NCBI GenBank assembly: GCA_964504195.1
Contig: CAZDDI010000005.1
Location: forward strand, 1-64,000
Length of the DNA stretch: 64,000 nucleotides
Source: CAZDDI01 sp964504195
GTDB taxonomy: Bacteria; Chloroflexota; Anaerolineae; B4-G1; SLSP01
Reading direction: 5' to 3'
In this document: positions 60,784 through 64,000 of the stretch, in pieces
How positions within the stretch are numbered: position 1 is the first letter of the stretch
How the letters are laid out: each line of letters opens with the position of its first letter
Notes under the pieces: generated by a model
Databases searched by the model: none
Seen by the model: only the letters and a program-made list of their open reading frames with translations
Told to the model about the DNA's origin: nothing
Position numbers and translations under genes: made by a program

Positions 60784-61298
60784 GGCGGATGACGGACGAC
60801 GGACGACCGCCGACGGCAGCAGCGCCCTGCCCCGCGCCATTGCAAGTAACTGACAGCAGTCAGCGGTCACCGCTCGCAACCTGCTTGCAAGATGAGCGCG
60901 GCCAGGTGCTCGTGTGGTTGCTGATTCTGCTACCGCTTTTGCTGCTCATGGCGGGCATCCTCATCGAAGGCGGCCTCATGTACCGCGCCTACCGCCTGGC
61001 GCAATTGGCCGCCGATAGCGCCGCGCACGCCGCCGCGCAGGAACTTGATACGGCGCTGTACCTGCGCACCGGGCGCGTGGCCTTGACCCCGCAGGCCGCC
61101 GCAGTCGCGCAAGCCTTCGCCGCGCCCAACGCGCGCGGTCCGATCACTTGCGGGACGCCGCAGATCTGGGCCAACCAGGTGGAACTCATCTGCCAGGCTA
61201 CGTTACACCCGGTAGTGCTGGTCAATGGCCCGCCGGTGCGTGTGACGGTGCGCGGCCGCGCCCGCCCCGCGTGGGGCGCGCTGCTCGAGGGCGAGTGA
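60780..61298 (+). CDS. TadG-like protein with TadE/G-type N-terminal helix
   Basis: 172 residues from the ATG at 60780. A 35-residue polar leader precedes DERGQVLVWLLILLPLLLLM (about 38-57), where the usual Glu+5 is replaced (VLVW), as in TadG-like proteins not cut by the peptidase. LAQLAADSAAHAAAQELD after the helix is the family's diagnostic Ala-rich segment. The early part (60780-60890) is made of GACGGACGACGG-type repeats and may not be native. Confidence 0.7.
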   Translation: MRRMTDDGRPPTAAAPCPAPLQVTDSSQRSPLATCLQDERGQVLVWLLILLPLLLLMAGILIEGGLMYRAYRLAQLAADSAAHAAAQELDTALYLRTGRVALTPQAAAVAQAFAAPNARGPITCGTPQIWANQVELICQATLHPVVLVNGPPVRVTVRGRARPAWGALLEGE

Positions 61299-61397
61299 GC
61301 GAGCAGGCGAGTCAGCGAAAAAACGCATCCACGCATCAGCAAGCGCACGCTTGATTATCCGACTAAAGACTATCTGACTACGGACAAGGAGGAAACC

Positions 61398-62060
61398 ATG
61401 AAACTCAAATCCACGGCTTTGATTTTGGGAGCAGTCTTGCTCATCTTCACAGGCGTGTTGGGCGCGTGCGGGAGCCGGGTGTATCAGCAGCTTACCGCGC
61501 CGCGCGTGGCCCCGGCCGCAGCGCCTGACCCGCGCCTGACGCCGGCGCTCCTGGCGACTGCGTCGCCGCCCCCGCCAGTGGCGGGCAGCGCCCCGGCCAC
61601 GCCCGCCGCGGCGGAGCAGGCCGCCGTGCGCGCCGCCTTTGCCGCGCTCTTACCCCGCGCGCGGGTGTTATCCGCCGATGCGGCGACGTTGCGCGCCTAT
61701 GACCGCGCCGCGCAGACCGCCGCCGCGCAAGCGCAGCTGGCCCCGGACTATGCCTGGCCCCCCTTACACAGCGATTTCGTCTTCGTCTATACCGCGTTAG
61801 GGCCGGAGAATCCCCTCAGTTGCGCCGCCCCGGACGCCTGCCGCCTCACGCAGGCGGTGCTGGGCATTCAGGCGGTGTTGCTGCTGGACCCGGCCTTGTG
61901 CGTCCCGGACAGCGCGCCGTGTCTGACGCCGCTGGCCGACCACCAGGTTGACGCCCGCGACAATCTCATCACGGCGGATTTCCAACGTGATCTTGACGGC
62001 GCGTGGCGCTTGTGCGGCTGGGAGATTACCCCGCTGCCCGCGCCGCCGCCAGGCTGGTAG
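61398..62060 (+). CDS. Lipoprotein of unknown function
   Basis: 220 residues, AAGGAGG upstream. Signal peptide with lipobox LGAC (Cys about 24), then a Pro/Ala-rich linker (~35-75) and a soluble domain with two Cys pairs (CAAPDAC, CVPDSAPC). No family recognised. It follows the pseudopilin genes and may be the outer component of the pilus complex of a monoderm-like envelope. Confidence 0.65.
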   Translation: MKLKSTALILGAVLLIFTGVLGACGSRVYQQLTAPRVAPAAAPDPRLTPALLATASPPPPVAGSAPATPAAAEQAAVRAAFAALLPRARVLSADAATLRAYDRAAQTAAAQAQLAPDYAWPPLHSDFVFVYTALGPENPLSCAAPDACRLTQAVLGIQAVLLLDPALCVPDSAPCLTPLADHQVDARDNLITADFQRDLDGAWRLCGWEITPLPAPPPGW

Positions 62061-62070
62061 GCACCCGCCG

Positions 62071-63531
62071 ATGACGCGCTGGTGGGTGCGCTTACTGATT
62101 TGGGCGCTGGTGACGGCGCTGTTGGTGGGGCTGTGGCACTGGGCCGGTGCCGCGCCGGTGGGCGCGTGTTGTACGCCGCCGGCCAATGGCTGTTGCGGGA
62201 CGCCGGCGAGCGGCTGTTTCCTGTGCCAAACCCAGGATGACGGCGGCGGCGGTAGCGGCGGCACCACCCCGCCCGGCCCGCCGGCCCCCACCCCGCCGCC
62301 CGGGCCGGGGGACCCGCCGGGGCCGCCCGGAACCCCCGCGCCGCCGCCGCCCACGCCCGCGCCCCCGCCGGGGCTGCCCGGAGCCGGCTACTATACTAGC
62401 GCGTGTGATGCGGTGCTGCTCGGTTGCCCGCACGGGTGGGCGGTGGTGCTCTGGTGGTGTGTGCCCGGCGGACAGTGTTATCTGGTGCGCGCGCGCTGCG
62501 CGGCGGCGGGCGAGTGCGACCTGGTAACGCCTACGCCGCGTCCTACGCCCGGCGCGGGCGACCCGTCGCAGTGGCCGTGCGCGGATGTGCCGGACGTGTA
62601 CCCCGGCGGCCTGGATCAGACCTGCGACGACTGGCAATGGGATTTGCGCGTGCAGGTGCAGATCCCGCCCGCGCAAGTGCTGCGCCATCCCTGGCCGCGC
62701 GCGCTGGTGGGGTTGCCCACTACCCTCTGGTACACGGGGGCGCCGCAGCGCGTCGAGCAGTTCTCAGCGGGCCGCGCCTTCCCCTGTCAGGTCCAGCCGG
62801 GCGCGGCGTATAGTCGGCTGGGGGATGTCCCCGCGTGCCCGGCCCCTATCGGCGCACCCAGCGCCGGCACGCGGGTTAATCTGCAACTGGGCGTGGCCTG
62901 GCAGCGCTGGCAGCTGGGCGGCCCGGCCGTGTACGGCTACACGCCACCGTATGAGGTGCGGGTCACAGTGGAAGAGCGCGCCTGGAATGCGGCGGGCGCG
63001 GCGGAGGGCTACGTCTTACAGCACACCTTCGAGACCTCGTCGTATGGCCTCATCGCCAATGGCCCGCGCTGGAATCCAGCCTGTCAAGACCGCGCGTGTG
63101 CCTGTGATGAGCGGGTGGCCGGCTGGGATATGCCCGCGTATCAGGGCAGTGTGCAGACCTGGTGGTATCCGCTGTGGACGTGGAAATATGATGAACTGCA
63201 CTGCACCCGCCGCGAGTGGGGGCCCTGCTTCTACCGCGCGGAGCCGCCGCTGGGCCAGCCTTACCAGACGTGTGCGGAGGCGGAGCATTACCAACTGGAA
63301 GTCTGCACGGAATGGCAGTGGCGCCCGGTCACCGGGCCGCTGTTTGGGTGTCCCGGTGAGCAACAGGGCGCGTGGTGTGTGTATGATTTGCGGGGGTTGG
63401 GCTATCACCCGCTGACCCCCTGGGCCGCTGCGGAGACGGCCGGCGCCGATGCGCACGGGGTGCCCTGCGGCAGTTTCACGCCGGGTTTGGCGATTCCGGT
63501 CATCGAAGCGCAATCTATCTTAATTCCGTAG
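62071..63531 (+). CDS. Cys-rich secreted protein with Pro/Gly linker
   Basis: 486 residues from the ATG at 62071 (10 bases after the lipoprotein stop). N-terminal membrane/signal segment (about 7-26), a Cys cluster (CCTPPANGCCGTP), a long Pro/Gly-rich linker (~55-100) and a ~385-residue Trp- and Cys-rich domain. I count 26 cysteines, many in CxC or C-x(6-10)-C spacing, suggesting extensive disulfides outside the cell. No known family. Likely a surface component of the pilus locus. Confidence 0.65.
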   Translation: MTRWWVRLLIWALVTALLVGLWHWAGAAPVGACCTPPANGCCGTPASGCFLCQTQDDGGGGSGGTTPPGPPAPTPPPGPGDPPGPPGTPAPPPPTPAPPPGLPGAGYYTSACDAVLLGCPHGWAVVLWWCVPGGQCYLVRARCAAAGECDLVTPTPRPTPGAGDPSQWPCADVPDVYPGGLDQTCDDWQWDLRVQVQIPPAQVLRHPWPRALVGLPTTLWYTGAPQRVEQFSAGRAFPCQVQPGAAYSRLGDVPACPAPIGAPSAGTRVNLQLGVAWQRWQLGGPAVYGYTPPYEVRVTVEERAWNAAGAAEGYVLQHTFETSSYGLIANGPRWNPACQDRACACDERVAGWDMPAYQGSVQTWWYPLWTWKYDELHCTRREWGPCFYRAEPPLGQPYQTCAEAEHYQLEVCTEWQWRPVTGPLFGCPGEQQGAWCVYDLRGLGYHPLTPWAAAETAGADAHGVPCGSFTPGLAIPVIEAQSILIP

Positions 63532-63534
63532 GAC

Positions 63535-63568
63535 GTACTGCGTAAAGGCGGCGCTGGTTACGCAATAC
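63535..63568. repeat. Second GTACTGCGTAA hairpin linker
   Basis: GTACTGCGTAA (63535-63545) pairs with TTACGCAATAC (63558-63568, 10 of 11), then ACGCAGT and CCAGTAACCAGCAACCAG words. It matches the linker at 26504 and shares words with 47698-47790. Confidence 0.6.
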
Positions 63569-63639
63569 GCAGTCCGCCTTAAAACCAGTAACCAGCAACC
63601 AGTTTCAAAGAATTATTCTATGCACAAGGAGTGTGAACG

Positions 63640-64000
63640 ATGAATAACATTTCGCTTTCGGGGGTGGTGGTGCGGCGGCGGGTGTCGCCGGATCAGACGA
63701 CGGTCTACCGGATGTTGATTCCCCGCCAGCCGGGGATGTTGCCGAATCCTGACGGCAAGAACTTCGATGCGATTGACGTGTGTTTCCCGCAGGCCGTGGG
63801 CCGCGCGCCCGCGTGGCAGCCGGGCGACCAGGTGGAAGTGGCCGGGTTCTTGCAGCAGCGCGATACGCGGGAGAGCCTGGTTCACCTGTTGCGCCGCGCT
63901 GAAGGCTGGAGCGCCGGGGAACACCCCGCGTTGCCCAAGGCGGGCACGGGGTTTGTGCAGCAGGCCAAGGTCGAGGTGGTGGCAACGCAGTGGCGGTGGT
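63640..64000 (+). CDS. OB-fold (SSB-like) protein, 3' truncated by window
   Basis: 120 residues from the ATG at 63640 to the window edge, AAGGAG upstream. MNNISLSGVVVRRRVSP..TTVYRMLIPRQP...FDAIDVCF..QPGDQVEVAGFLQQRDTR follows the strand order of single-strand-DNA-binding OB folds. It marks a return to replication-type genes after the Tad block. Length and C-terminus unknown. Confidence 0.6.
   Translation, partial: MNNISLSGVVVRRRVSPDQTTVYRMLIPRQPGMLPNPDGKNFDAIDVCFPQAVGRAPAWQPGDQVEVAGFLQQRDTRESLVHLLRRAEGWSAGEHPALPKAGTGFVQQAKVEVVATQWRW

Noticed and set aside
1..64000. CRISPR array, tRNA, rRNA, integrase or relaxase
   Set aside because: No regularly spaced repeats of CRISPR size, no cloverleaf with CCA-type end, no rRNA segment and no tyrosine/serine recombinase or relaxase motif were seen by eye; a profile search could still find divergent ones.

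Overview
The window looks like a chromosome segment of a Chloroflexota bacterium (Anaerolineae/Caldilineae type) that carries a large plasmid-like or integrative element. The lineage is inferred from three things: the very GC-rich, Ala/Pro-rich proteins; a C-terminal YLPLVLR tail on a giant secreted protein, which I remember as common in this phylum; and STAND/TPR ATPases with an extracellular beta-helix protein. No rRNA, tRNA, CRISPR array, integrase or relaxase was seen.

Layout. 1-2.8 kb holds a partial gene, a secreted peptidoglycan-binding M15-like peptidase and a truncated ComEC with lost metal ligands. 2.8-4.6 kb is AT-rich and mostly non-coding, with a promoter, a terminator-ended structured RNA, a MITE-like element and several stem-loops. 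4.6-12.7 kb is a GC-rich replication-type module: small membrane proteins, two related dyads plus a degenerate repeat block, an OB-like protein, a wHTH/nuclease-like protein, a RecA-fold RepA-like ATPase, iteron-like ACAGT boxes with a (TAA)9 tract, and a CHC2-Toprim primase. 12.7-25.7 kb holds a STAND ATPase/TPR pair, a methyltransferase-like membrane protein, an ATPase-TPR regulator and a 2232-residue secreted protein (duplicated beta-helix, ARISNI hexapeptide tract, C25-like protease, InlB-like repeats). 26.1-30.5 kb holds a small membrane protein and a HerA/VirB4-like ATPase with a long Q/S/E-rich insert.

30.55-43.07 kb is an AT-rich island that breaks the GC-rich backbone. It holds an AMP-ligase / glutamine amidotransferase / NAD-synthase-like / acyl-carrier / SGNH-like (x2) / acyltransferase operon, followed by an insertion sequence (IS) with an 8-bp target duplication. 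A solitary copy of that IS terminal repeat lies at the operon's other end, so the operon may be transposon cargo. Next is a malate dehydrogenase gene cleanly interrupted by an IS4-family element; removing it and one 9-bp duplication restores a 309-residue frame.

43.2-63.5 kb is a long, translationally coupled Tad/Flp-type pilus locus with two secretion ATPases, two TadB/TadC pairs, two CpaB proteins, four ParA/TadZ-like proteins, three tiny EW-type prepilin-like peptides, one classical Flp pilin, several TadE/TadG-like pseudopilins, a prepilin peptidase, lipoproteins and a Cys-rich surface protein. The window ends inside an OB-like gene. Two Tad transcription units and the 3-kb region share one leader layout: a TTGC-18 bp-TAnAnT promoter, a GCAGG-type hairpin and a GGGGAGG/CCTCCCC terminator hairpin just before the gene. 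Inference: the element encodes its own replication proteins, a HerA-like DNA pump and an elaborate Tad machine, which could be a surface-attachment or DNA-transfer apparatus.
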